The translations under genes were made by a program, and so were the position numbers. A stretch of DNA of 64,000 nt from Nitrospinaceae bacterium (GTDB lineage: Bacteria > Nitrospinota > Nitrospinia > Nitrospinales > JACRGP01): assembly GCA_029261555.1 (NCBI GenBank), contig JAJDBB010000122.1:1-64000 (forward strand), given 5' to 3'. How positions within the stretch are numbered: position 1 is the first letter of the stretch; the number at the start of each line of letters is the position of its first letter. The notes beneath the pieces are model-generated. The model ran no database searches, was not told the origin of the DNA, and saw nothing but the letters and a program-made list of their open reading frames with translations. Below are positions 29,356 through 38,033 of the stretch, in pieces.

Positions 29356-29630
29356 CCAGGCATGCGCCTGGGGGCATATGGTGTGACCTATTTGGGTAAC
29401 GCTAAGGGCTGGTGAACTTGGCGCCTCAATCCCTGCCTCACGGCGAGCGGCAGGCATGCGTCTGCCGGCGAGGCGCCGGAGCCAATGGGGCGCAACTTAT
29501 TTGTGTGACGTTAGTAGCTTCGGCGCGCTTGAATCTCGAATGTAATAGGGAGCGTTCGAAAGGTTCGCGTTTTATAGCTGAGAGAAAGTTTTCAAACGGT
29601 AACTACTGAGTCCAGCGTCACGTTGGCCGC
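29356..29630. repeat. Dispersed palindromic repeat, composite
   Basis: CCAGGCATGCGCCTGG (29356-29371) directly after TAA; internal caps 29440-29484; right cap CCAGCGTCACGTTGG (29612-29626). Confidence 0.8.
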
Positions 29631-29749
29631 CCGGATCATGAATAGTAAATATGTTCATGTATGGCGAAGTCGGAAATTGTAAAAAAATTTTGATTTTTGG
29701 GGAGTTTTATTTACAATCGGGAAAACTTTTAATCAGATTTTTCAGCTCT

Positions 29750-30100
29750 ATGGAAAAAAAAGAATTCAGAAAGGGCAAGACCATTGTCCGCCAGGGAACC
29801 CACGGAACCAGCGCGTTTATCCTTGATAAAGGGACCGTTCAGGTTTGCCGGGTGGAAGACGACGGCACCAAAAAAGTGATTTCCATCTTGAAGGAAAAAG
29901 ATATTTTCGGGGAGATGGGACTCATCGCCGGTTGGCCGCGGACCGCCAGCGTCATCGCTATTGAGGATTGCGTGGTTTCCGTGTTGACCCGGGACGATTT
30001 CAAAAACCTGCCTCAGAACAACCCCGGGGTCAAGCGCATTTTGGGCATCATGAAGGACCGCCTTAAGCAAAACAACAAGCAGCCCGGCTGGTTGAAATAA
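29750..30100 (+). CDS. Stand-alone cyclic nucleotide-binding domain protein
   Basis: TSAFILDKGTVQVCRVEDDGTKKVISILKEKDIFGEMGLIAGWPRTASVIA (CNBD phosphate-binding cassette); no DNA-binding domain. Confidence 0.85.
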   Translation: MEKKEFRKGKTIVRQGTHGTSAFILDKGTVQVCRVEDDGTKKVISILKEKDIFGEMGLIAGWPRTASVIAIEDCVVSVLTRDDFKNLPQNNPGVKRILGIMKDRLKQNNKQPGWLK

Positions 30101-30107
30101 TCCCTCC

Positions 30108-31202
30108 TCACACCTGATCGGGCGTCATGGTTTTCACCGCCTTGATCTGCGCAAACACCCGCGTCCCCGTTTTTAATTTCAAACTCTCGAATGATTTTTT
30201 CGTGATCGTCGCCAGCAAGGGGCCGCCTGCGTCCAGCTTGACGTCCACTTGATGACTGCCCGCCTCCCTCGGTCCCACTTCCACGACCGTCGCTTCCAAC
30301 ACGTTCAAAATGCTGTTGCGGCGATTTGGCGGATCGAGCGCCAGGCTCACGTCCTGCGACAGAATATGCAGACGCGCGGGATCGCCCACCGTCGCTTCGA
30401 GTTTGGGAACGAACAGGGCTTGGCCGCGATAGTCCAGGCGCGTCAGACAGTAGGCTGGATCGTGTTCCGCGACGCGGGTTTCCAAAACCGCGCCGACCAT
30501 AGCGGAGTCGAGATGACGCCGTAAGCCAAGATGCGAAAATACCTCTTCAGCCGGTCCTCGGGCGGCCACCCGCCCCGCCTCCATCACCACAAGAGTATCG
30601 ACCAGTTGCAATACCTCGTTCAGGGAATGGGTCACATAGACGATGGGAATTTTCAGTTCCTTGCGCAGGCGCTGCAGAAACGGCAGAATCTCGCGCTTGC
30701 GCGCCAGGTCCAGCGCCGACAAAGGCTCGTCCATGAGCAGAAGGCGCGGACTCCGTAGCAGAGCGCGGCCAATAGCGACGCGCTGTTTCTCTCCGCCGGA
30801 CAGGTTTTGAACGCGCCGCTCCAGCAGAGTCTCGATTCCTAAAATTTCAACGATCCGCTCCAGGGTCAAAATCCGGCGTTCTTCGGGAACGCGCGCCAGG
30901 CCGTAACACAAATTGGACTTCACGTTGAGGTGCGGGAACAGACGCGGCTCCTGGAACACCATCCCCACCGCCCTTTGTTCGACGGGTAAAAAAATTTGCG
31001 CGTCCTGCCACACCTCGCCGTCCAGGCGCATATGCCCGTCTGTCGCGCGTTCCAGCCCCGCCATGCAACGCAGTAACGTAGTCTTGCCGCAACCCGACGG
31101 ACCGAACACCACCGTCGCCCCCTCGCCCGGAAGGTCTAAAGAGACGTCCAATCCGAAGCCGGGATAGTCTAGCTTGAACCGCGCTGAAATCGCGTTAGTC
31201 AT
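30108..31202 (-). CDS. modC: Molybdate ABC transporter ATP-binding protein
   Basis: Walker A GPSGCGKTT, LSGGEKQRVAIGRALL, C-terminal MOP/TOBE region; modB upstream. Confidence 0.93.
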   Translation of the reverse strand: MTNAISARFKLDYPGFGLDVSLDLPGEGATVVFGPSGCGKTTLLRCMAGLERATDGHMRLDGEVWQDAQIFLPVEQRAVGMVFQEPRLFPHLNVKSNLCYGLARVPEERRILTLERIVEILGIETLLERRVQNLSGGEKQRVAIGRALLRSPRLLLMDEPLSALDLARKREILPFLQRLRKELKIPIVYVTHSLNEVLQLVDTLVVMEAGRVAARGPAEEVFSHLGLRRHLDSAMVGAVLETRVAEHDPAYCLTRLDYRGQALFVPKLEATVGDPARLHILSQDVSLALDPPNRRNSILNVLEATVVEVGPREAGSHQVDVKLDAGGPLLATITKKSFESLKLKTGTRVFAQIKAVKTMTPDQV

Positions 31203-31879
31203 ATACGAACTGGAAGGCGACGGTTGACCGTATAAACAAAGACCAACACTAGGAATGAAAATATTAAAAGTCCGGCCGACAACCAGTGCGCCGAAGCGAA
31301 ATCGAGGGTTTCCACGCGGTCATAAATATCGATGGAAACCACTTTGGTTTCTCCGGGGATGTTGCCGCCGACCATCAACACGACGCCAAACTCGCCCAAC
31401 GTGTGGGCAAAACCCAGCACGGCGGCGGTAATATAACCTCGCAGGGCCATGGGCGAGGCGACGGTAAAGAAGGCGTCCAGCCGCGAAGCGCCGAGCGTCC
31501 ACGCCGCCTCCAGCGGAGCCCGGCCCACGGTTTCAAAAGCGTTTTGCAGAGGCTGAACGACAAAGGGCAATGAATAAAGAGTGGACGCCAAAACCAATCC
31601 GCTAAAGGTGAACGACAGAGCCGACCCCGTGACCGCCTTGACTGGCCCGCCCAGCCAGCCGTTCGGACCGAACGCGATCAGCAAATAAAATCCCAAAACC
31701 GTGGGCGGCAGAACCAGAGGAAGAGCGACCAACGCTTCCGCGCAGGTGCGCCAGCGATTGCGGGTGTGCGCCAGCCACCAGGCCAGCGGCGTCCCCACGA
31801 TCAGCAGGAGGATCACCGTAGCCCCCGCGAGTTGCAGGGACAGCCAAATGGGACCGGTATCGATTTCAGAAAAGTTCAT
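31199..31879 (-). CDS. modB: Molybdate ABC transporter permease
   Basis: GTPLAWWLA..ALVALPLVLPPTVLGFYLL..TLGEFGVVLMVGGNIPGETKVVSI. Confidence 0.95.
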   Translation of the reverse strand: MNFSEIDTGPIWLSLQLAGATVILLLIVGTPLAWWLAHTRNRWRTCAEALVALPLVLPPTVLGFYLLIAFGPNGWLGGPVKAVTGSALSFTFSGLVLASTLYSLPFVVQPLQNAFETVGRAPLEAAWTLGASRLDAFFTVASPMALRGYITAAVLGFAHTLGEFGVVLMVGGNIPGETKVVSIDIYDRVETLDFASAHWLSAGLLIFSFLVLVFVYTVNRRLPVRI

Positions 31880-31917
31880 TTTGATTAACCGTGATAGCCT
31901 TTCGGCGGGCGCACATT

Positions 31918-31999
31918 ACGTCATTGCGAGGAGCGAAGCGACGAAGCAATCCAACGCTTCTGGATCGCCGCGCTCCTTGCAGTCGCTCGCGATGACGGG
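31918..31999. repeat. ATTGCGAGGAGCGAAGCGACGAAGCAATC-type interspersed element
   Basis: ACGTCATTGCGAGGAGCGAAGCGACGAAGCAATCC..GCGCTCC..GTCGCTCGCGATGACGGG with imperfect inverted ends. Confidence 0.75.
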
Positions 32000-32050
32000 T
32001 CTTGCGTCATTACGAAGAGTCCTTCCCCAGCCATCGGCGCTTGATTTTGT

Positions 32051-32833
32051 TTATCCGCCTCCAGGCGCTTGCCTGGCATAACCCAGTTCGCGAATTATTT
32101 TTTTTGCCGCCTCGCCGCGAAGAAATTCTAAAAACGCTTTCGCCGCCGGGTTGGCCTTGCCGTGCGTTAGCAACACGGCGTCCTGCGCAATCGGTTCGTG
32201 AAGCGACGCGGGGACTTCCCAATGGCTACCTTTTTTTTTATACGTCAACACTTGCGACAGCGCGACGAACCCCAACTCCGCGTTTTCCGTGGCCACAAAA
32301 TGAAACGCCTGCGCCACGTTTTCTCCCCGCACTACCTTGCCGCCCAGCCTCTCCCACAATTTGAGCGACCGCAAGGTCTGTTCCGCCGCCAGGCCATAGG
32401 GCGCGGTTTTTGGATTGGCCAGCGCCAGGCGCTGGAATTTTTCCGACTTCAACGCCGCGCGTCCGTCTCCGTTAATTCGTTTCGGGTCGGCGCTCCACAA
32501 AGCCAGGCGGCCCAGGGCGTAGGTGAACCGGCTTCCGGCAACGGCGTCGCCGCGCCCTTCCAGCAGGCGCGGGCGATGGGAGTCCGCGGCGAGCAAAACG
32601 TCGAAGGGCGCGCCGTGGATCGTTTGCGCGTACAGCTTGCCCGTGGAACCGGAAATGATCTTCACTTTATGGGGCAATTGTTTTTCGGATTGAGATTCGA
32701 ACCTAGCGACGAGTCGTCTCGCCGGTTCGAGGAAGTTTGCCGCCACGGCCAAATTGGCTTCGCCCGCAAAAGTTTCCGGAACGAAAGCGACCCAGAACAA
32801 GGCGGCGACGCAAATAATTTTTTTCATTCTCAA
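32051..32833 (-). CDS. modA: Molybdate ABC transporter substrate-binding protein
   Basis: Signal peptide; FESQSEKQLPHKVKIISGSTGKLYAQTIHGAPFDVLLAADSHRPRLLEGRG. Confidence 0.95.
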   Translation of the reverse strand: MRMKKIICVAALFWVAFVPETFAGEANLAVAANFLEPARRLVARFESQSEKQLPHKVKIISGSTGKLYAQTIHGAPFDVLLAADSHRPRLLEGRGDAVAGSRFTYALGRLALWSADPKRINGDGRAALKSEKFQRLALANPKTAPYGLAAEQTLRSLKLWERLGGKVVRGENVAQAFHFVATENAELGFVALSQVLTYKKKGSHWEVPASLHEPIAQDAVLLTHGKANPAAKAFLEFLRGEAAKKIIRELGYARQAPGGG

Positions 32834-32855
32834 CGGCTCCGATTTAAATCGCGTT

Positions 32856-32883
32856 ATCGTTATATATCATAATATATAACGAT
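32856..32883. promoter_or_regulatory. ModE-type operator upstream of modA
   Basis: Perfect dyad ATCGTTATATA-TCATAA-TATATAACGAT, matching the classical ModE-box architecture, 23 bp upstream of the modA ORF. Confidence 0.88.
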
Positions 32884-32959
32884 ATGCAAAGGGAAAATTG
32901 AAGCGTTCCGCAAATAATTCGATTGAAAAGCGAGCGGCGTCTAGCTACCATATTTCACC

Positions 32960-33202
32960 ATGGAGAAAAATTTTGAACCTTTAAAAACGCGATTGCGGAC
33001 CATTGCCGACCGGCTGGACGAAGACGAGCAGGCTTACTTTCGCCCGCTGATAGAAAATTTTACCGGCAACACCTCCGAGTTTCAGCGCATCATGCGGGAT
33101 CTCGGAAAGTTTGGCGGCAAGATCGGCGAAGGCTCGGCGTTCGCCATTTACCGCGAGGTCCAGCATCTGTTCGACGACGCCAACCGGGAAGCGCGGTCGT
33201 GA
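32960..33202 (+). CDS. Small hypothetical protein
   Basis: 80 aa ORF overlapping the acylphosphatase start by 4 nt. Confidence 0.55.
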   Translation: MEKNFEPLKTRLRTIADRLDEDEQAYFRPLIENFTGNTSEFQRIMRDLGKFGGKIGEGSAFAIYREVQHLFDDANREARS

Positions 33203-33480
33203 CGGACGGAGTTTTTGCGGCGGTCCTGAAAATAAACGGACGCGTGCAGGGCGTCTATTATCGCGCGAGCGCGCAGGAGGAAGCGCGCGAATTGAACCTC
33301 AAGGGCTGGGCGAAAAATCTCGCCGACGGGTCGGTGGAAGTTTACGTCGAAGGGAACAAAACCCACATCGAGGAAATGATCGAGTGGTGCGGAGCCGGGC
33401 CGCCCGCCGCCAAAGTCGAGCGCGTCAACGTGGACTGGGTGGAACCCGAAAACTGCGCCTCGTTCGATATCGCTCACTGA
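33199..33480 (+). CDS. Acylphosphatase
   Basis: INGRVQGVYYRASAQEEARELNLKGWAKNLADGSVEVYVEG. Confidence 0.95.
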   Translation: MTDGVFAAVLKINGRVQGVYYRASAQEEARELNLKGWAKNLADGSVEVYVEGNKTHIEEMIEWCGAGPPAAKVERVNVDWVEPENCASFDIAH

Positions 33481-33521
33481 ACCGCGACTCTACCTCTCTA
33501 CTTACTACCTACTCCTTCGCC

Positions 33522-34295
33522 GTGATAAAAATCCACGATCTGGCCAAAAGCTACGGCAACATCAACGCGGTCGACGGAATCGACCTGGAAATTCCTTCCG
33601 GGCAGTTTTTCGGATTCCTCGGTCCAAACGGCGCGGGAAAAACCACCACCATCAAAATGATGGTCGGCCTGTTGAAACCCACGCGGGGCCGAATCGTGAT
33701 CGACGGAAAAGACGTCGCCATAGACCCGGTACAGGCCAAGGCGCAAATCGGTTACATCCCCGACCGCCCTTTCATCTACGAAAAACTCACCGGCAGGGAG
33801 TACTTGCACTTCATCGCCGACTTGTTCGGGATGGACCGCAATGTGGCCTGGGACCGTGCGGAAAATTATTTACAGTTTTTCGACCTCGACGCCGCCAAAA
33901 ACGAACTGGTCGAAAGCTACTCTCACGGCATGCGGCAGAAGCTGGTCATCTCCGGCGCGCTGATTCACGATCCGAGGGTCGTCGTCGTGGACGAGCCGAT
34001 GGTGGGGCTGGATCCCAAAGGCGCGCGGCAGGTCAAACAATTGTTCGTCGACCTGTGCCAAAAAGGCGTGAGTATTTTCATGTCCACGCACTCGCTTGGA
34101 ATCGCCGAGGCCATGTGCCAGCGCATCGGGATCATCCAGAAAGGCAAGATCATCGCCCTGGGATCGGTGGAGGATCTGCGCCGCCTGGCGCAAAAGCACG
34201 ACGCCGACCTGGAGGATATTTTTCTCGAGCTCACCGGGGATACGGATTTGCAAAACCTTGTGCAATCGCTAGCCAAACCGGGCCGGACCAGTTAA
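33522..34295 (+). CDS. ABC transporter ATP-binding protein
   Basis: GTG start VIKIHDLAKSYGNINAVDGIDLEIPSGQFFGFLGPNGAGKTTTIKM; ABC signature variant ESYSHGMRQKLVISGALIHDP; start revised from 33111. Confidence 0.9.
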   Translation: MIKIHDLAKSYGNINAVDGIDLEIPSGQFFGFLGPNGAGKTTTIKMMVGLLKPTRGRIVIDGKDVAIDPVQAKAQIGYIPDRPFIYEKLTGREYLHFIADLFGMDRNVAWDRAENYLQFFDLDAAKNELVESYSHGMRQKLVISGALIHDPRVVVVDEPMVGLDPKGARQVKQLFVDLCQKGVSIFMSTHSLGIAEAMCQRIGIIQKGKIIALGSVEDLRRLAQKHDADLEDIFLELTGDTDLQNLVQSLAKPGRTS

Positions 34296-34338
34296 CCCTT
34301 TCTAAAAGGTTTGTCTGGTAAACTTTATTGGAGGCAAC

Positions 34339-36993
34339 ATGGCAAACCCAACACCCGCGCCGGTCTCCCCGTTTTTCCTCAGTTTGCTCTGCCCTTTTCT
34401 CTTTCTTTGTTCCCCCGTTTTTGCAAACGGCTCTGTTGATTCCCCGGCGCCAGAACTAAAAACTTCGATCAACAATTCCTACGGCAAGCTGCCGATTCGC
34501 TTCGAGGCCAACATGGGTCAGACGGACGCGCGGGTAAAATTCCTGGCGCGAGGTAAGGGCTACTCCCTGTTCCTGACGCCGCAATCTGCGGTGATGGTTC
34601 TTCCAATAGGTCCGACAAAGACGGAGTCCAATTCCATAAAGAAAATTTCTCTGGAAAACAACGAACTTCGGAGCGCCGCGATCCGGATGAGCCTGCTGAA
34701 CGCCAACCCTTCGCCGGAAATGCTGGGCGAGGACCAACTGGTCACGAAGAGCGCTTACTTCATCGGCGCCGACCCGGCGAAGTGGCGGAAGGACGTCGCT
34801 AACTACGGGAGCGTGCGTTACAAGGAGTCTTATCCGGGGATCGACCTGATCTATTACGGCAACCTGCGCCAACTGGAATACGATTTTGTCGTCTCGCCCG
34901 GCGCCAACCCGGACGTCATTAAAATAAAATTTTCCGGACAGGACAAGGTAGAGATTGACGACGCGGGCAATTTGATTCTGCAAGCGGGTTTGGGTCGCGT
35001 TGTGCAAAGCGCTCCCGTCGTTTACCAAACCATCGGAGGCGAACGAATTTCCATTGATGGCCGTTACGTTTTACTGGGCGAGGACTCTGTTGGATTCCAT
35101 ATCGGCCAGTACGACCGCGAAAAAGTTTTGGTGATCGATCCTTTGATCGAGTTGTCCACTTTTGCCGGCGGGTCGGCCAACGATTTTGGCAACGGAGTCG
35201 CTCTGGACGCTTCCGGAAAAATTTATATCACCGGCATCGCCCTGTCCGCAGACTTTCCGACTTTGGGCGGTGTCGACAGCGCATTGGACGGAACCAGCGA
35301 CGCCTTTGTGGTCAAGTTGAACGCTACAGGTTCGGCGGCGATTTATTCAACCTATCTGGGGGGATCGGGAACCGACGACGGTAACGCCATCGCGGTCGAC
35401 TCGTCGGGCGCCGCTTACGTTATTGGCAGTACGGCGTCGACAGATTTCCCGACCGTGGGACCCATCGACGCAACGTTAAGCGGAACTCAGGACGGTTTTG
35501 TCGCCAAACTTAACGCCTCAGGTTCGACTCTGATTTATTCCACCTACCTGGGAGGGTCCGGCACGGACTTTGGAAATACCATCGCCGTGGACGCCTTTGG
35601 CGAGGCGTACGCCGCCGGCAGGACCGAGTCGACTGATTTTCCCACCGCCGGAGTGATCGACGCGACTTTGGGCGGAGTCCAGGACGCCTACGTCTCGCGA
35701 TTGAACGCCGCGGGTTCCGCGTTGTCCTATTCGACTTATCTCGGCGGCTCGGCCAATGATTTTGCCAACGGGATTGCGGTGGACGTCTCGCGCAACGCTT
35801 ACGTTACGGGCAATACTTTTTCGACGGATTTCCCGACGGCCAGTCCCTTTCAAGCGGCGGCGGGCGGCGGGGACAGCGACGGGTTCATTGCCAAAATAAA
35901 CGCAACCGGCACGGCGTTGACTTATTCAACCTATATCGGCGGGAACGACGTCGACGACGGCAACGCCATCGCCGTGGACGCGTCGGGGAATGTCTATGTG
36001 ACCGGGGGAACGCTGTCCGCTGATTTTCCCGTTGCGGGACCCATCGACGCCGTCGTGAGCGACAAAGACGTCTTCGTCCTCAAGTTAAACGCTTCTGGCT
36101 CGGCGCTGACGTATTCCACCTATCTGGGCGGCTCGGGCCTGGACGTCGGCAACGCCATTGCGGTCGATTCCTCGGGCGCCGCTTACGTTACGGGCAACAC
36201 TTTTTCGACGGATTTCCCGGTCGCCAGCGCCGTTCAAACAACTGCGGGCGGGGGAGACAGCGACGCCTTCGTCGCCAAACTGAATGTCGCAGGCTCGGCG
36301 CTGACCTACTCCACGTATCTGGGAGGCGCGGGGGTCGATAACGGCAACGGCATAGCGGTGGACGCCTCGGGAAACGCCCACGTTGTCGGAGATACCGCCT
36401 CATCCGACTTTCCGTTAACGGGAATCGTTCTGGATACCACGCTGGGCGGGAGCCAGGACGCTTATATCGTAAAAATAGTCGAAAGCCCCGTTGTTCCGCC
36501 GTTCAACCCAAAGACCGGAGTCGTCTCGCCTTACTGGCAATCCGAGGCGGGCATTTACACGTTCATAGCGGTCAACCATCCGTTCCTTTCCGGCATGAAC
36601 TCGCAAATCGGCGTGGCGATGACGGCGGTGAACGGAGACGGCGGATTGCGAGGAACTCTGGAATTTACGGTTCTGGCCAACGAAACCCAACGGGTTTTTA
36701 TTACGCCGTTCAACTTCAGCTTCAACTCGCAGACGAACGGAAGCGATCGGTTTTTGATCGCGGGAAATTCGCCGCAATCGGGGCGGCTCCAGTTTTCTCC
36801 CGTTGCCAGCAATCCGGAATCTTTTGCGGGAATCGCGAATTCATTTGGCAAGGGGTTTCCAGACGTCACCGCCTTGAGCTTTTGGGGCGCCATCGTGGTG
36901 TTGAACACTGCGACTGGTTTCGCCATGGAGTTCATCGGCGATATGCAAGAGAGCCGCGCGTTCAGCTCCGCTAACTTCTCGGGAGTGAATTGA
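34339..36993 (+). CDS. Secreted SBBP-repeat beta-propeller protein with shared C-terminal module
   Basis: Signal peptide; PIRFEANMGQTDARVKFLARGKGYSLFLT; seven SBBP-type repeats; C-terminus identical in design to the 59040-62537 protein. Confidence 0.9.
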   Translation: MANPTPAPVSPFFLSLLCPFLFLCSPVFANGSVDSPAPELKTSINNSYGKLPIRFEANMGQTDARVKFLARGKGYSLFLTPQSAVMVLPIGPTKTESNSIKKISLENNELRSAAIRMSLLNANPSPEMLGEDQLVTKSAYFIGADPAKWRKDVANYGSVRYKESYPGIDLIYYGNLRQLEYDFVVSPGANPDVIKIKFSGQDKVEIDDAGNLILQAGLGRVVQSAPVVYQTIGGERISIDGRYVLLGEDSVGFHIGQYDREKVLVIDPLIELSTFAGGSANDFGNGVALDASGKIYITGIALSADFPTLGGVDSALDGTSDAFVVKLNATGSAAIYSTYLGGSGTDDGNAIAVDSSGAAYVIGSTASTDFPTVGPIDATLSGTQDGFVAKLNASGSTLIYSTYLGGSGTDFGNTIAVDAFGEAYAAGRTESTDFPTAGVIDATLGGVQDAYVSRLNAAGSALSYSTYLGGSANDFANGIAVDVSRNAYVTGNTFSTDFPTASPFQAAAGGGDSDGFIAKINATGTALTYSTYIGGNDVDDGNAIAVDASGNVYVTGGTLSADFPVAGPIDAVVSDKDVFVLKLNASGSALTYSTYLGGSGLDVGNAIAVDSSGAAYVTGNTFSTDFPVASAVQTTAGGGDSDAFVAKLNVAGSALTYSTYLGGAGVDNGNGIAVDASGNAHVVGDTASSDFPLTGIVLDTTLGGSQDAYIVKIVESPVVPPFNPKTGVVSPYWQSEAGIYTFIAVNHPFLSGMNSQIGVAMTAVNGDGGLRGTLEFTVLANETQRVFITPFNFSFNSQTNGSDRFLIAGNSPQSGRLQFSPVASNPESFAGIANSFGKGFPDVTALSFWGAIVVLNTATGFAMEFIGDMQESRAFSSANFSGVN
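35161..36480 (+). repeat. Seven in-gene SBBP repeats
   Basis: Recurring GNAIAVDxSGxAYVTGxTxSTDFP and SALTYSTYLGGSGxDxGN. Confidence 0.85.
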
Positions 36994-37012
36994 CCGCCAC
37001 TCGCCGGGGAGA

Positions 37013-37083
37013 CATTACGTCATTGCGAGGGGGGCTTCGACAGAGCTTGTCCTGAGCCTGCCGAAAGACTCAGCCTGACAATT
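37013..37083. repeat. Composite interspersed repeat (ACATTACGTCATTGCGAGG plus CTTCGACAAGCTC type)
   Basis: ACATTACGTCATTGCGAGG also at ~31914; GACTCAGCCTGACAATT (37067-37083) recurs inverted at 53960-53976. Confidence 0.65.
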
Positions 37084-37129
37084 TGTTTCCATTTCAAAAC
37101 GCGGGGTCCAGCCTCACGTTATCTGCCCC

Positions 37130-37241
37130 CACTGCGACTGGCCGGCCGGGCAACGCCCGGTGGAAAAGTTGGAGTTGCAAGTTTACCGATACTTGAACCG
37201 TTTCCCTCAAACGTCACGTTATCTGCCACCGGCGGCTCGCC
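37130..37241 (-). repeat. Dispersed palindrome-capped repeat, short form, inverted, overlapping wbqC 3' end
   Basis: Reverse complement CCCGGCGAGCCGCCGGTGGCAGATAACGTGACGTTTGAGGGAAACGGTTCAAGTATCGGTAAACTTGCAACTCCAACTTTTCCACCGGGCGTTGCCCGG. Confidence 0.8.
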
Positions 37242-37921
37242 GGGCCGCAGTTGAACAACAGGTCGACGACGGAAAGGTGCGAAATGAACGGGTCGCCGCG
37301 TTGTTTGTAGACGGGATGGTCGTAGTCCTGATACTCCAGGCGGATCGAGCGGTCGGCAAATTTTTTCTCGTCGATATAATTCTTTCCCGCCAGGCCTTCA
37401 TAGAACGCGTTGGCCTTCAACTCTTCGCAGGCGAATACAATCCGGTCTGTGGCGTCGCCTTCGGGATGCGCGGCACTAAATTTCCGCTCCAGTTCAATCT
37501 CGGATGAAACCACGGTCGGGGTGTCGATTCCCAAAATGGCGCACAATTCCCGCGTCAGGGCGATGTTGAGTTCGGACAGGCGGGTCCAGGGTTTGCGGTA
37601 GAAAGGTTCCAGCCGTTCCTGGTATTCCTTGAAGTAGGGCGCGCCTCCGTAATGGTGGACCAGCGAGCGCCAGTGCTTGGCCTGCCAGTTGCTGTGAGGA
37701 TCGATCTCGACTTCGTGGATGGCCTTGCCGTACAGGTTCTGGGAGACGACGGGAACGATCAGCCAGGCCCAGCGGTCTTTGATTTTTATTTTGTTGCGGT
37801 TTCGCCAGGAATATTTTTCGTACTGCAACTCGTCGAAAAAAATAAACAGATCAGCGCGATGGATCTGCTCAAAATAGCCCAGCCAGGGCAGATAGCTGGG
37901 TTGTACTCCTGCCAATATCAT
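37214..37921 (-). CDS. WbqC family protein
   Basis: MILAGVQPSYLPWLGYFEQIHRADLFIFFDELQYEKYSWRNRNKIK. Confidence 0.93.
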   Translation of the reverse strand: MILAGVQPSYLPWLGYFEQIHRADLFIFFDELQYEKYSWRNRNKIKIKDRWAWLIVPVVSQNLYGKAIHEVEIDPHSNWQAKHWRSLVHHYGGAPYFKEYQERLEPFYRKPWTRLSELNIALTRELCAILGIDTPTVVSSEIELERKFSAAHPEGDATDRIVFACEELKANAFYEGLAGKNYIDEKKFADRSIRLEYQDYDHPVYKQRGDPFISHLSVVDLLFNCGPASRRWQIT

Positions 37922-38033
37922 GTGTTGAATCCCCTTTGCGGTCGGTATAAATGCCTGGAATGAGAGTTTAATTTATGCGATATTGTTTGACAACTCTTTC
38001 TCTTTGTCCCGGCTTTGTAACGGTCGTTCCCTT

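Noticed and set aside
33111-33521. N-terminal extension of the ABC ATPase ORF
   Set aside because: Overlaps the acylphosphatase in another frame; the family start fits the GTG at 33522.
35161-36480. Regular repeats considered as a CRISPR array
   Set aside because: They are in-frame SBBP protein repeats with diverging codons, not short identical repeats with unique spacers.
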